Positions 36,999-49,640 of a DNA stretch of 64,000 nt are shown here, piece after piece; position 1 is the stretch's first letter; each line of letters opens with the position of its first letter. Position numbers and translations under genes: made by a program. Source of the stretch: Zhengitettix transpicula (Eukaryota; Arthropoda; Insecta; Orthoptera; Tetrigidae); assembly GCA_037074705.1 (NCBI GenBank), contig CM073593.1, positions 59,995,501 through 60,059,500 on the forward strand. Direction: 5' to 3'. Below the pieces are notes generated by a model. The model did no database searches, was not told where the DNA came from, and was given only the letters and a program-made list of their open reading frames with translations.

Positions 36999-37567
36999 CG
37001 CCAGCGCGCCAAGTGGTAGACGCCGAAACTACGCACGGAACGATTTTCACAGCCTCAAATGAATAATACAGCCGATAAACGAGGTTACCTGAAACGTATT
37101 TGCTTTTAGGGAAATGTAATGATTAAACTCACGAATTTATTTAGTTCACTGTGTTAGACTTTATACTCGACTGTAAATACGATAAATATTCCTGGCTATT
37201 AATAGAACTAAGGAAAATAATCAGGCGCATTCCACAGACCTTTCAATATATTCAAGGGAAATAAATGAATATGAATAAGCAAAGCTCTGCAATTGAGTAA
37301 CAGATTCATTTTTAATTTTTCAGCTAGTCTTTAATATTAAACGGCACTAAAACAAAATTAAGTGGCAATATCAGCTTCACAAATAAAAGAGCTTGTATCC
37401 GAACACGTTAAACGTAAAATTAGTTTACTTTAAAAACCCCGATATGTTTACTGAATCACTAAAGTTCTAGAACGTGCCGCAATTTTAGAAACTAAATATC
37501 CTCAATGTTATGTATTATTATGTAAATTTGTTCCAAGATTGTTTGACATTTTCAGAGTAAGACTGAA

Positions 37568-37605
37568 ACATGTAGATGTTTCTTACACATGTAGATGTTT
37601 CTTAC
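37568..37605. repeat. 19-bp perfect tandem duplication
   Basis: ACATGTAGATGTTTCTTAC is repeated twice head to tail. Confidence 0.95.
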
Positions 37606-37724
37606 AAAATTTTTATATGTGATTTTTTACTTTAAAACATTAATATAATTAGCCATATACATTTCAAATGTTATTTAGAGAATAACGGATCTCCCAGAAA
37701 ATATTTGGAATAAAAAAAATTACG

Positions 37725-37770
37725 ATTAGCCGTTTCGACGGCCACTGCGTCATCATCATCAGGTGAGTTA
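37725..37770 (-). ncRNA. hammerhead-like ribozyme motif with altered cleavage triplet
   Basis: Minus strand: CAC-CTGATGA (37762-37756), stem II GACG-N7-CGTC, GAAAC (37736-37732), then GGC instead of GUH. Both core strands are intact and stem II is a good 4-bp helix, but the cleavage triplet lacks the U that pairs with the last A of GAAA, and stem I does not pair. It is a sequence relative of the Penelope-type hammerheads that is probably inactive. Confidence 0.5.
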
Positions 37771-37774
37771 CGGT

Positions 37775-40530
37775 AATTTGGTAGCAGACATGAAACGGCT
37801 GGCTAGACTCAGCCCAGTGTCCAGCCAATCACAGCCCAATACCTGGGATCCAGCCAGACTGTGACATGTGACGGGACTACGTATGTCTTAACTCGTGCTC
37901 TGACCAGGAACGCGAACTTATGGTTATATACGTGTTCAATTGCTGGAAGTTTTGGATTGTGAACGAACGGGCGGTAGACGAATGTCTTTCGATTCTCAGG
38001 TATCGGCTTGGCATGAAGCTCTTTATCACTTCAGAGGGAACTGCGAATGGTAACTACTACCGTCATTGAACGATTCTAAACTCTGTTTTTCAAGTACACC
38101 ACATAGCCTCTCTATGTTTTCCAACTATCTTTCTTCTCAAAGCACAACAAACAGCTTATAGGTTTTAATAAATTATTTTAAATTATTAACAGTTATTTAA
38201 AATCGCATACTGTAAGATAAATTTGTCATGTTTTCAGATTGACTGCTGCCTTAAACGCATGATCGCTTTCTTCCACGCCTGACCGCTTAGATTCTAATTT
38301 CTTTCTGGGCCACGAATTTTCAAGAGCTGTTAAATTACCATACCGCCTTGTAGATATTGTTTGTGGTGAATTTACCATCTGTTAATAACGAACCGTCCAC
38401 TCTGAATGAAAATCCTAAACTTGAACTTAATTCATTATTAATATTTAACCTATGTACCTTGAATGTTCTTTACAGACCAAAACATGATACAACAAACCGT
38501 GAATAATTTTAATTAATGCAGTGAAATTGGAGACTCCTTTCTCACTTGCCATATAAATAAAAATATTCAGTTTGGGATGAACGCATTTTTGTCATGTAGC
38601 ACCCTTTTTTCGTGAATCGTTTCAATCACTTTGCCGTAAAAAATTCTGCGTTATTTCGTTTATATCCGATATATAAATACGGAAATATTTAGACATTATT
38701 GGGGGGAAATAGATGAAAATGATAATATGACGTGACTTATGACTAACTACCAATTTATCTCGTGCAAGTTTGATTGTAATATGTGAAAATTCGTCTGAGA
38801 TAGGCATATCATGATAATGCAGATAAATCCAGAGCTTTGTAAAAAGAAGTAATCGAGGAACATAGGTGATCTCGATGTTGAATTAATCAGCTCCTCTCAG
38901 ATAAATGTGTCTGCCGTCTCGAGGAGAAGAGCGAAGAGTGGTGTAGATGATGGCAGCGTTCACCTCTGCTCATGACCCAGCCGTTTGTAACTCCAGGCCC
39001 CACAACCTGCAAGAGAACGTAATAACGCAGGCTCACATTTCACGTGAGCAAGTATAAGCTCGGCGGTTGACGGATGAGGGCTTGCTGTTACAGGCGGCGT
39101 ATGGAACCCGTACTCTCTTCACCTAAGTTAAGCACCGCAGGCTCCGAGAACCGCACAATACTTCTCAACTTACAACAATCAAACTTCAACATGGTACCCA
39201 AGGAAATATGTTCTCTTCCTTAAAAATCGAATCAACTTATACTTCCCGGTCACTGATACTTTGTCAGGTCAATGAATAAATAAATTTTATGTATCGTTAG
39301 AATTTGCATAAGTAACAAATAAAAATGTAACGCAGTTAAAAATATGCGTAATAGTAATATTCAGGAAATTACACTGAAGACTAATAAAAGATAAAATATT
39401 TGCGTAAGTAAATAATGAACTCTGGTAAAAACGAAAAACTATTTATTGAAGTGAACTGGAAACGTAGAGAGTAAGGTTTAAAATACGTTACGACTTTTTG
39501 TTTGTGACGCTTCGGGACAAAGGGAAAAGTGCAGCTGGAGAGGAAGAAGTAGAGAAAGAGAGAACGTGCTTGAGTTGAATAGTAAACCAGCGGTTCTGTT
39601 ACACAGGACATTGGCATCCAGCTAATGAGTGAGCGAGCATACTTCATTTCACTATTGAATTTAACCTTTACACTTTGTAACTTCTTTCATGACAAATAAA
39701 ATCATGGCAGCAATCGATTAAGACTCTTACTATAATTAAAAGGACCTTTAACCAATTAATATCTTAACTTAAGAAATTTTTATAATTATTTACATAAAAA
39801 TTAAAATTGTGATATAATATATTACAAAATAATAACAGATGCAATTAATTGGTGATCTAGTATCAAAATAACCAAAATTATGTTCGTGAAGAAAATCTGC
39901 TTCAGAAACGAGTCAAATTAGTGGATTTTGGCAAATTAATTGTAATGTTATACCATACAAATCATTTATGAATTTAATTTTTGATCCACCAACTACATTC
40001 TTGTCTTTATTTTAATGGCAAAAATTATTTCATATTCTTTACGACTCCAATACTCAATGTAACATTAACATTACAAAATCTTGATTCAATTGGATCAATA
40101 TCTCGCCTGAAACCAAATAGCAAACCATTTATTACGTAATTACTAAATTTTTGGTCGTCAGAATCATTTTATTGACTGTCGATGATTCAGCAGCACTAAA
40201 ATAAAATTAAAGACTAAACAGAAAATAAGGGTCTCTGATAGTAAAATAACTATTTAAATCGGTATTGTTAATACATATCCAAAACCTTGTGGGGAAATAA
40301 ACGTGGAATGTTACCATATTATATAAAATTTCTTGCATGCGGTATTAAAATGGATAAGGTTTTACAGTGTTTATTTGACATGGTTTGTTGTGCGTTATCA
40401 ACTTAGTCTTAAAAACTGGGAAATTTTATGGAAAATTTGGGCTTTATCCTATACATAGATGCAGAATGTGTAGTGTGATATAGATGTAACTGGATACAAA
40501 TTTAAACGAGGTGTAATCTGTATTCTGAGG
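37775..40530. other. AT-rich stretch with one CG-richer island
   Basis: No gene recognised. The island at about 38.88-39.15 kb includes CACGTG near 39040 and TATAAG near 39051, but no Initiator or frame follows. Confidence 0.4.
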
Positions 40531-40546
40531 AATGGGAATAACATTT

Positions 40547-40977
40547 TTTTAGGGCAACAGGCTACATGAGGGTAATCCACGTTGGGCAACTCCCCTTTAA
40601 TAGCATAGGAAGGGATTTGAAAGTGAGGAAGCGGAAGGGTAGAGAAAGGTAGCCAAAGGGTTAACTAGGGCCCCCGGGCTATATTTTAAGGATCCTACCT
40701 GGCATTCGCCTAAAGAAATGCAGGGAAAAACCTAGAAAAACCTGCATCAGGTAGGTCGGGCATTGAGTACTTAACCCACGCCCTTCCGATAGCAGGATAG
40801 GAGTTTTCTGTGGGGACGCAGCATTCCCTTCTCCGTGCCTCGACCAGTTTAGGAGGCAGCTGGCCAACTATTCCAATGGGAATAGCGGACAACTCTTAGC
40901 GTATGCCCAAGGTTTGTGACCCCGGTACATACACCTCTCAGAACAGGCCGTGTTGCCTCGGCTTGTGAGAACCTTGA
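40547..40977 (-). mobile_element. poly(A) retroposon, copy E, with target-site duplication
   Basis: A 5'-truncated minus-strand copy, nearly identical to copy A over its length. The decamer AATAACATTT flanks it at 40537-40546 and 40978-40987 (11 of 12 if extended). The direct repeat abuts the A-tail on one side and the truncation point on the other, which is the signature of target-primed reverse transcription by LINE machinery. Confidence 0.82.
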
Positions 40978-40989
40978 AATAACATTTAA

Positions 40990-43900
40990 TTAAATTCGGT
41001 ATTAAAATTAAATTAAATTTTCTAATAATATCAGAATAATTTGATGTACTTTATTTTAAAAAGCTTACATTCAACATTTAACTGCCGGAGTATTCTGTTA
41101 ATATCTGAATCTCTCATTCACGTATCATTTCATACTTTTAGTCCACGCCTTGGAGTAAAGTTTTCTGTCACTATTAGTAATGTGAATAGAAAAAAGTTTA
41201 TAGTGAAGTCAAATTAGAATTTAATTTCAATATGCAAGAATATAATTTATAAATACACTTTGCGTGATTAATATCTTCATAGCAGTTTATAGAGTATAAA
41301 CTAAGACAATGTTTGGCTTGTGAAAGTTTCTTAGCTGATGACAACGGGGTGCTTCGAGCAGCCATAGTCCTGCCTTTTTTTACAATAATGAACACGAGCT
41401 GTGAAGGGAAGGGAAAAGTATCCCAATTTATCACGTCAACCCATCAAAGGGTTACTGTTAAATATTTCCCCTTCTTGCTTGCTGGGGGACTCCTCAGGAA
41501 TGTGAGTGGCTGGAATTGTGTCTCAAATTAGAAAGCGTAAAAGTATGGCCTTTTAAAAATAATAATAAAAAAATTGGACTGAAAAAGTTAAGGCACATTA
41601 ACAGGGCCGATTAAAATAATAGAAGAACGGAAATAATTTAGATTGTAAAGCGTTTATCTTTTTAAGGAAAAAAGTAATCATTGCAATTGGCAGCTCTCGA
41701 ATCGGTCGTAGATCCCATTAACAGTTTTGTGTAATTAATTAGCGTCACAAATTGCGGATTCCGTCAGTATACGGGAATTATTGGAACCCAGGGGCATTAT
41801 TCCAAACTTAATCAGTGTCTATATCATAGAATGGTTTAACGTGTTATTATCCAAATATTATTTTGTTTTATGTTACGGAAAATAAAGAAGTGACCAGAGT
41901 TTTAGATATAATTGCAAAATGTGTAAACGGAAAAATATAAAAGGGATATAAAACAATATAGCCTGTAATACTTTTTCCTAGCGGAAAAATTAAAAATTAT
42001 TTAAAGAAACGAACGACACGCAAACTTTAAAATTTGAATACATGTATTTTCCAATGCATATCGTGGAATTTACGAATGTTCCTTTCTGCAATAATAAATC
42101 CTCATCCTGTTATTTTCAGTTAATTTACTGCATTACTTTCTACTCATTCACTTCTGTCCCATATTCATGAAACACACCATCGAACAGCCGATAAATACAT
42201 TCAAACACATTACATTCCGTTTGAATATAATTTAATAAAAATAATGTTTTAAAAAATTATAATAAGTTTAAATCAATTTATGAAAACATTTTATTGCAAA
42301 TAAAAATATATATTTACATATGGGCCGAATAGTATAGTAATATCTTTTTGTAAAATTTTGACCCAAAGTATATACGATATATTGTAATATAATTTAATTT
42401 ACATACACTTGTGGTTTTCTCTTGCGAGTAGCGAGTAGCGAAAAGAACGATACCGTTCGCAGAAAGCGAGTATGGACGTTGAACATCCTTCCAGACATCT
42501 AGATATAAACTTGTATCTTAACAGTAACTTCTTTCAACAAAAACTGTTCACATAATAACTATTTTCTCCACAAAAACTGTCTGCACCAAACTTCCCTCTT
42601 AACTGTCTTATCATCAAAAATTCTAAACGATTACCTCTCTGATCATCTGCAAGACTTTACAGAGCCTCAATAGTTTCATACCACTCATCAAATGTTTTAC
42701 TTCTTCATATACCATTCTCCAACCACAATTTTCTTCAAGACCCTAATCTGGATTCGTCCTCGTTGTCCCAACAAATCCGGCCAACACTTGTAGCCCCAAG
42801 TCTCAGCTTATTTGTGGTCGGTGACTAGTTATTTTTTATATGGTGATTTGGGTACTGGATTTTAAAAATTCTGCCTCCTGTTTCTTCTGAGAACACATAT
42901 ACAGGGTGGTACCACCTGTTCAGACGAACAGTCGCCAATTTACCAACTTGCGATCTTGCCGTCGACCCACACTGAACTGTATCCAATCGTCGAAATGACT
43001 TTTGTCATGGCTCTTTCCCAAAGGGAATGCACGAACTGCCTGGTTGTAGTTTAGACGAAAATATAAAATTATCACCGTGCAAGCAAGAAATCCTAGAACC
43101 CTTCCATCACGAAGAAGCGTGGTGTTTAAAATATAATATTTAATGAACGTGATATATATAAATAGTTCTTCGTTATAGTTCTTAGTTATTTAAGATCTAA
43201 ATTTTTCTTAATGTTGCTTTCAAGACATAAGAGAAAATGAAATATATCTCAATTCTTTCTACGCTTTGATAACGGAGGGTCTGATTTGGAGATTCTCAAG
43301 TTTAAAATTTTATCGCAGGGCAAAAAATACGACTCTGTGATTGAACTACCGTCTCTAAAGATGGAAAATATTTTTGCAGGGCCGATGAACTGCGCACCCT
43401 CTGAACTGCGTGTATTTTTTATGAGACTGGCGTAGCAAGGAATATGGCCGGTTTATTGGCTGTTGTCTTGTACTGCCGCCCCGTTACGACCAATATCGTC
43501 GCGATAAAACTTTTAGCATGGACACGTTTACACACCTCCTTGGAATACAAAATTCAGACATCCATTTCCAGCAAGGGATAATGAAAAATTATTTTTTAAC
43601 TTCACTCCATCCCGAGCTGTATACAACTCAAACACGCGAGTACTGCGGGCATCTGGAAACATTTCAGAATGTTCCCCATGCAGAGTACACACACGCAGTC
43701 CTGTATATTTTATTCAAAATTGGTATATTGCAATAAAAAATTCTGGGGGGTATTTCTTATGCACTGTTGAAATGCTGAAGTGTATTTTAATATTAGACAG
43801 CAAACAAACCTAATTTTATTTATATACAGTGAACAGTATTTTATTTGATATTATTTCAAAGGAAAATCGATCCTCTGTTAATTGCCATAATTATATTCGC

Positions 43901-46000
43901 GGTACTGGTTTCAGTGTCATTCTTCCAGAAAAGTTTGCAGACTCTGTGGAAAATCTTAAGTCCCTGTATTGTTTCAGTCAACACATAAGCAATACGACAA
44001 TCAACAATTTTTGCAATTTATATTGGTGCTCATTTCAGTAATGTCAAAGCTTTCATTGTGGATGAGAAGTCGGTGCTAACTCATTAAGAGAAGTGCTCCA
44101 CCAGACGACCAGCTCGTTGTGTTTAAGCACATGAAATTCTCCGCTACAACTTGCTCAACGAGCTACTTAAGCAACCTACAGTTGCGACACAGGACTTGGT
44201 TTAAAACGTACTTCACACTAATCGGATTAGCAAATCGTAGCTCTGCGCCCCATGAATAATTTATTTTTTGATATGGCGAGGAAGAAGTTGAAATAACCTG
44301 GATACGTAATTTATTACACACTTAACCTGTGTCGTTGCATGAAATTGTTAAAATATTCGCGAAGTCAGAGTATAAGTTGGAAGAATACGTTGCATCACTA
44401 TATAGTGGTACCTCGGTTAGCAACAGTAAATTTTATCAGCATTGTCGACAGCCATTATTATTCAACGATTCTCCATAATATTGAAAATAGATCAATTCCC
44501 CAGATATACAGCAAATATAATTATTAATTGCATGTTTTAGTGGGAGATGTAGTCGGGTCTGTTGTTCCTATCGCCGGGGAACAGAAACGGGGACGTCGAT
44601 AATGGGAAATACGAGAAGTTTCGTCTTTGCTCGCCAGGACTAGAACCTTCGAAAAAACTTTCCCGTATACAATGACTCGTTACAATATCGTGTGTATAAA
44701 TTTTGTTATTACACGTATTTAATACAACACACGAAGAAACAATAACGAAAAACGAAAACAGCGCTTAACGCCACGTGACTGATTTAATTATTTTCGGCGC
44801 ACGAGTGTCGTTACGAACGGTATTAAATACTCTGTTGTTCTTTTTAACCAATACACTTAACCAATTTAATAAAAACTTAGGGACAATTCACGTTACGTTT
44901 ATCAAACAGTAGTAGACGCCTAGCTTCAGCAATTTGCCGAGTTTTTATATATTAATTAGAGCCTATGTATGCAAAAAACATATAGTATTGTAAAACATTC
45001 AAATAAGCCAACAACTGTAAAATCGTGTAAAGGAAAATATTAATATAAGGAAAAAAACGTATTCATCAGGCTCGTAATTTACAAGTAATTTGGTCGAATC
45101 TATGTAATCATATTAATTATTCACTATCAACAATCGAAACTTAATTTCACACTTATTGTGATTAGTTGTAAAAGCCATAATTATATATGTAAATATGACG
45201 TCAGATGATTTATTCTAGAACCAAAACATCATTCTAATAAAAGTTGACCTATATTTATACTTTGCTTTATTAATGGGAATTTTTTTAATCTCATGAATTC
45301 AGCAGTTTTTTTGGAGGTCTGAATTTGGAAAATTGTGTTCTATTCTTGATATTTTTATTTTTCACAATATTTTCCCAATGTATGGAACACTCTTAATCAT
45401 TCAGACCAGAAGTTCATTCAGCCAGCAAGTTAGCCCTAATATTACCGATATTATTCAATTCATACTTTTATTCTTATTCTTTGGTCTTTTAGATTGAATT
45501 TGATAACGGAAAATATGTTATAAACTTTTTTCTTATTAATATAATCAGTATTAGGTGGTACTTCACAGATCCCTATTGAGAATCTATACTTCCAAAATTG
45601 TTGAATGAGTCATGAATTTTATATGCATTATAAGAAGTCCCTATAAAAACCATTTATTAAATCTCATATTTGGATGTGTTCTAAATTATTTACAGAAACT
45701 TTATTTTAATATAAATTTAATTCGGTCAATTAATTATTGAAAGAGTAGCTAAAAATATATTTTTGAATTTTTTAAAAAATTAATTGTGTAATGTTTTTTA
45801 ATTCAAACACGGTTGAATCTGAACTATTATTTCGTAATTAATGGGCTTAAAATTAGTATTAGACGTAGCTGTCATATTAGTGGAGATAAATGGTTCATAT
45901 TTTAGACAGTGAAAGTCCTTCCCAGTGATTTATTTGATTAAATATTTCTCCGTTTTCAACCCTTGAGATGGTTGTAAACAGAACCACACATTTTCATATT
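40990..46000. other. gene-free stretch, AT-rich
   Basis: No gene recognised. Patches at 42.4-43.1, 43.4-43.7 and 44.55-44.85 kb are less AT-rich but show no family. ACAGGGTGGTACCACCTGT at 42901-42919 is a near-perfect palindrome, possibly a transposon end. Confidence 0.4.
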
Positions 46001-46053
46001 ATTGTTAGCATCTTATCTATATATATATACGCAAATAAAACAATTGTTAGCAT

Positions 46054-46090
<37 letters not shown>

Positions 46091-46102
46091 GCAAATAAAA
46101 CA
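46001..46102. repeat. tandem duplication with expanded (TA)n core
   Basis: ATTGTTAGCATCTTAT-(TA)n-CGCAAATAAAACA occurs twice head to tail (46001-46042 and 46043-46102). The second copy differs mainly by a longer TA run. Confidence 0.92.
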
Positions 46103-46799
46103 ATTGAAGTATAACTAAATAAAATTGAAAAAAATCACTAAATTTTTGCTTATTAACTCGTTATGGTCTAATGAATTGACAGAATTATATTTATAAATAT
46201 AAAGAACGCCAGAGTATATAACACGATATGCATGAACTCATCAGATAAGGGTCAACTATGGTGGATATAGTAATAGTATTAGGTACTTTTCGTTTCTCGA
46301 AGTACTACAGGTGTTGCGAGCCACGAATTAAGAATTATAATCACTCTTGGTTTTTAATTATTTGAATTTTGTATTATTTTTAGATTGATGTTTATATAGG
46401 CCTACCTTTTTTTTGTTAATTCAGCTGTTTTTAAAATTAATGTCACTCTCCATCTCTTAGAGTTTGATCTAATGAATGCAGCCAATTCGCTCTTCACTAT
46501 TGCATGCAACAAATACCAAATTAAACATTGAAAGAATTATGTACAGGACGTAAACTCCGTACGAGTAATACCATAAAACAATTAATACGGTAAATAAGCT
46601 ACGACTTAATACATTACAGTAGTGTGAATTCACTGAGATATCAACGGAGCAAACAATGCATGTGTGTACGACCAGGGTATTTAGTTTATAATTGCTATAT
46701 GAATGACGAAACTTGCAACCATCCAAAGCTTTTCGTCTAATTAATCGCATTAATACCACTTAACGATGCATAAAGAAGAAATTATTGCTGTTGCAGTGG

Positions 46800-47070
46800 T
46801 CTGCGTTTATTTTGCATTGTCGGACATAGGCGTGTGCAGTTCCGCTGCACAGCGCTGATTAACGATTGCCACATGCGGTAGGAAAGAGAATTGTGCTGTA
46901 CCTATTGTTAGCTGCAGTTACTGGTTAAAATATGAGCTCCAGCGTTGCTAATTTCCGCGACAGTTGTTCTGCGGCGTCGATAACGCGAATCGGAACCCAG
47001 CACACCGTGGACACAGACGCGGTTACCACTGCAAGATACGAGTTCAATCTCCGAAAACATTTCTACTGTT
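46800..47070. other. CG-richer island
   Basis: Open for about 100 codons on the minus strand (46908-47213) without a recognisable domain. No splice or promoter set stands out. Confidence 0.25.
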
Positions 47071-47205
47071 TGTGGACGCGTGGAGATTATTAACATTAAA
47101 CAATATGGCAATACCGCTTTGGCCAGATTGAGGTGGTACTGTTTCAATTCGCTTGAAAGCAAACATATTTCGATAAAGGGGATCATACACACAAAATAAA
47201 AATGG

Positions 47206-47450
47206 GACAGCAATATACTGACGTAGGAAAATATTCGTTTCTGAATATATTCATCGTAGAATGGAATAAGTTACCATCTCTAAAGACGTTGGCAGTGAAG
47301 TGAAAGAGTAAAAGTAGAGAAACTAAAATTAATGCTATTCTATTGGCATATGTTCCATATATTGTGATGTGGACAATTTTCTATTCTTCTTTACTCTTAA
47401 CTTTATTTTCCTACTTTATAGTTATTGATTCTTAGTGTATATTGTTAAAC
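47206..47450 (+). mobile_element. non-LTR retrotransposon, reverse-transcriptase tail
   Basis: The frame ending at TGA 47301-47303 reads YTDVGKYSFLN...VEWNKLPS. This is the short C-terminal motif (T-D-V-x-K-Y-S-F-x-N-R-T-I-x-x-W-N-x-L-P) found at the end of many insect LINE ORF2 proteins. It matches the tail at 52.69 kb residue for residue in most positions. The upstream part is lost; the AT-rich sequence that follows is taken as its 3' UTR. Confidence 0.6.
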
Positions 47451-47465
47451 AGCCAAATAATTATT

Positions 47466-47497
47466 TCTTATAGCATATGTATCTTATAGCATATGTA
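47466..47497. repeat. 16-bp perfect tandem duplication
   Basis: TCTTATAGCATATGTA is repeated twice head to tail. Confidence 0.93.
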
Positions 47498-48255
47498 TCT
47501 CTATGGATAATATTTTCTTATATACTTGATAAAACGGCCACTAGGGTCTATCCCAATCACAGTAAACTAATAATAAAGAAGTTATTTTAATTTTTTTAAT
47601 TAAAAATTGTATTGGGGATAGAAATGAATTACTTTATTACCGTTGTAATAGATAATGAATATTACAAAGCAGGATGTAACGTTCAACGAGATACCAAATT
47701 AATAGGGTGGAATTGAACAACCTATTTTTGAATAGAGCGCCAAAAACTTTTACGTGCGTCGAACTTTTATGGATCCATTACACAGTAAATTTGGATGTTT
47801 TGAAATTAAACCTCTCACATTCCGGATAAACTGTAATGGGAGTAGTCAGGGCTGGAGGAAAGGAAGTAAGTGGGTCTCCAATCGAGAGCAATCTGCTATC
47901 ACGTTAATGACGTCGCAGTAATCAGAAGTGGCCGCATCAACTACATTTAAAAGTGTAAACGAGTTCGTTACATTTACGTTTTATACTAATTTTCCGCGCA
48001 GACAAGAAAAAAAACAGGTACCCAATTTTCTTTTCTAATTCTCAAATACACTTCCACATCCCCCTATCAAATACATTCCTATTCTATGAATGGGGAGTTA
48101 CCACAACATGAAGTGGATCAAGGATAAAAGTGGTGGATGAGAATGCAACGTACGTTAATTATTATGTAAAACTTTGCCGATCAATATTCACATGCTATGA
48201 AAATACAAGTTCCACAGGTACAGCATCAAACGAGAAGAAGAAGGTGTAGACAGGT

Positions 48256-48833
48256 TATATATAGGGTAATTCACATAGTGGCCACTCCCCACTAATAGGA
48301 AGGGATTAAAAGGGGGGATTCGGAAAGGTAGAGCAAGGTAGCCAAGGGTTAAGATAGATAACGGAGAATAAACCAATATAACTTTCTGCTTCATATATTT
48401 AAGGATGTGGGGTATATTTATTATAAGCCTAGTCAGTTATGAGAAATGTATTCTTTAGTGTTTGTAGACGTTGCACCACATGGCGAGAATTTCACTCGGT
48501 TCCTATTGGAACAGTCAGCCAGCACCCTCCAAACCTGGTTAAGACATGGAGTCGGTAATTCTGGGTCCCCAACAGAAACCCCACGATAGTCATTGGAAAG
48601 ACGAGGGCTACAGTTTAAGGATCCTACCCGGCAATTCGCCTAAATGTGATGCAGGTAAAACCCTAGAAATATCTGCATCAGGTAGGTCGAGCATCGGGTA
48701 CTTGTTCCACGCACTTCCGATTACGGGAGAATATTTTGCTGTGGGGACGCAGCATTCCCTTCTACGTGCCTCGAACAGTTTAGGAGGCAGCTGACCGACT
48801 ATTCCAATAGTATTAGTGCACAACTCTTACCGC
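48256..48833 (-). mobile_element. poly(A) retroposon, rearranged copy F with insertion
   Basis: The minus-strand copy is split. Its 3' part is at 48256-48350 and its 5' part at 48608-48833. Between them are 257 bp made of a different repeat (48352-48426) and an oppositely oriented fragment of the same family (about 48499-48604, GACATGGAGTCGG subfamily). A nested insertion or inversion is needed to explain this. Confidence 0.68.
48352..48426 (+). repeat. dispersed repeat, matches 52340-52429 in opposite orientation
   Basis: AACGGAGAATAAA, then ACTTTCTGCTTCATATATTT, then GGTATATTT are shared with the minus strand of 52340-52429. The 52 kb copy begins with CTGACGA, the hammerhead core half, so the family may be another Penelope-type terminal repeat. 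Confidence 0.65.
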
Positions 48834-48934
48834 AGAGTACTAGAAATATTGGCAGAAATGTGTTCCTGCTGAGGTATTGACCGATATAAAATTTAAGACT
48901 CAGTTTACTCTGTACACAGTGCTATAAATTAAAT

Positions 48935-48990
48935 TTTTACAGGAATTTCGAGACATTTATCCTCAATGGATCATCAGCAAAAGACATGAG
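48935..48990 (-). ncRNA. hammerhead-like motif, extended stem II class
   Basis: The minus strand reads TTG-CTGATGA, then TCC-ATTGA-GGA, nine unpaired bases, then CGAAAT. The CTGATGA strand and an adjacent hairpin are present, but the second core strand is spaced too far and is GAAAT not GAAAC. Possibly a decayed or structurally different Penelope-associated motif. Confidence 0.25.
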
Positions 48991-49140
48991 TATCAAAAAT
49001 TCCAAATTACATGTCACCGTAAGCTCGTGACTCTCGAATACGGTCATCAGTTTTCTCTGTCATTTTTCGAATTCTAAATGTATTGGAACATTATATAAAC
49101 ATATTTACCTGGATAATTTCAGAACAGCCATCACTGATGA

Positions 49141-49155
49141 GCCAAGTGACTTGGC
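49141..49155. repeat. perfect 7+1+7 palindrome after CTGATGA
   Basis: GCCAAGTGACTTGGC directly follows CTGATGA on the plus strand, so it looks like hammerhead strand one plus stem II. No GAAA follows, so it is not called a ribozyme. Confidence 0.6.
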
Positions 49156-49329
49156 ACCGGGTCACCGTGTATAGACATTAAAAAAACGAATTATACAGTT
49201 TTCAAAGACGGTGATTTCATTCACGAAGATGCGAAGTTCGCTCAAGGCATTATTATTTTCATATCTGTGACTGCGAATGCCAAGTAAACGTACTGAGGGA
49301 GTTATCGTTTGACTCGTATGAAGTGCACT

Positions 49330-49640
49330 TGAGGGAACCTTCCCGGGGGCTAAAACTGAATCGGTCTCTTGGAAGACGAGCATAACTGAATTACTCCCCG
49401 CAGGACAGTATCAGCCGGGACCAAGTATGTGCAGATCCATTTGTTTTCGCGAGCGGCCCGTTTCTCGTGCAGACGATACAAGTCAGGAAGACCGTGAGAC
49501 GCGGGAAACCACTTAACTGTCGGAGAGAGGAGCTGACTTCTGGAAGTTTGGGTCCCTCTGCGGCCGAGTCGAGATGTCATCCTCCCCCTCCCACGCCACC
49601 GCATTCCCGTCGGCCTGAGTGGCAGCTCTCCTGCAACTAC
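49330..49640. other. CG-rich island
   Basis: CpG- and GC-rich between AT-rich flanks; the minus strand is open for 84 codons (49350-49604) without a known domain. It runs directly into the splice-acceptor signal below. Confidence 0.3.

Noticed and set aside
40679..40892. Similar open frames (recurring LVEARRRECCVPTEN) in several retroposon copies
   Set aside because: They recur because the DNA repeats. The frame is broken or shifted in copies B, C and F, so there is no evidence for a conserved protein.
41325..41350. CTGATGACAACGGGG on the plus strand
   Set aside because: Lacks the GAAAC strand and stem II; chance occurrence.
45050..45075. CTGATGA-like string on the minus strand
   Set aside because: No GAAAC at any usable distance, so not a hammerhead.
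46980..47060. tRNA-like GAGTTCAATCTCC
   Set aside because: B-box is imperfect and no A-box or cloverleaf is found.
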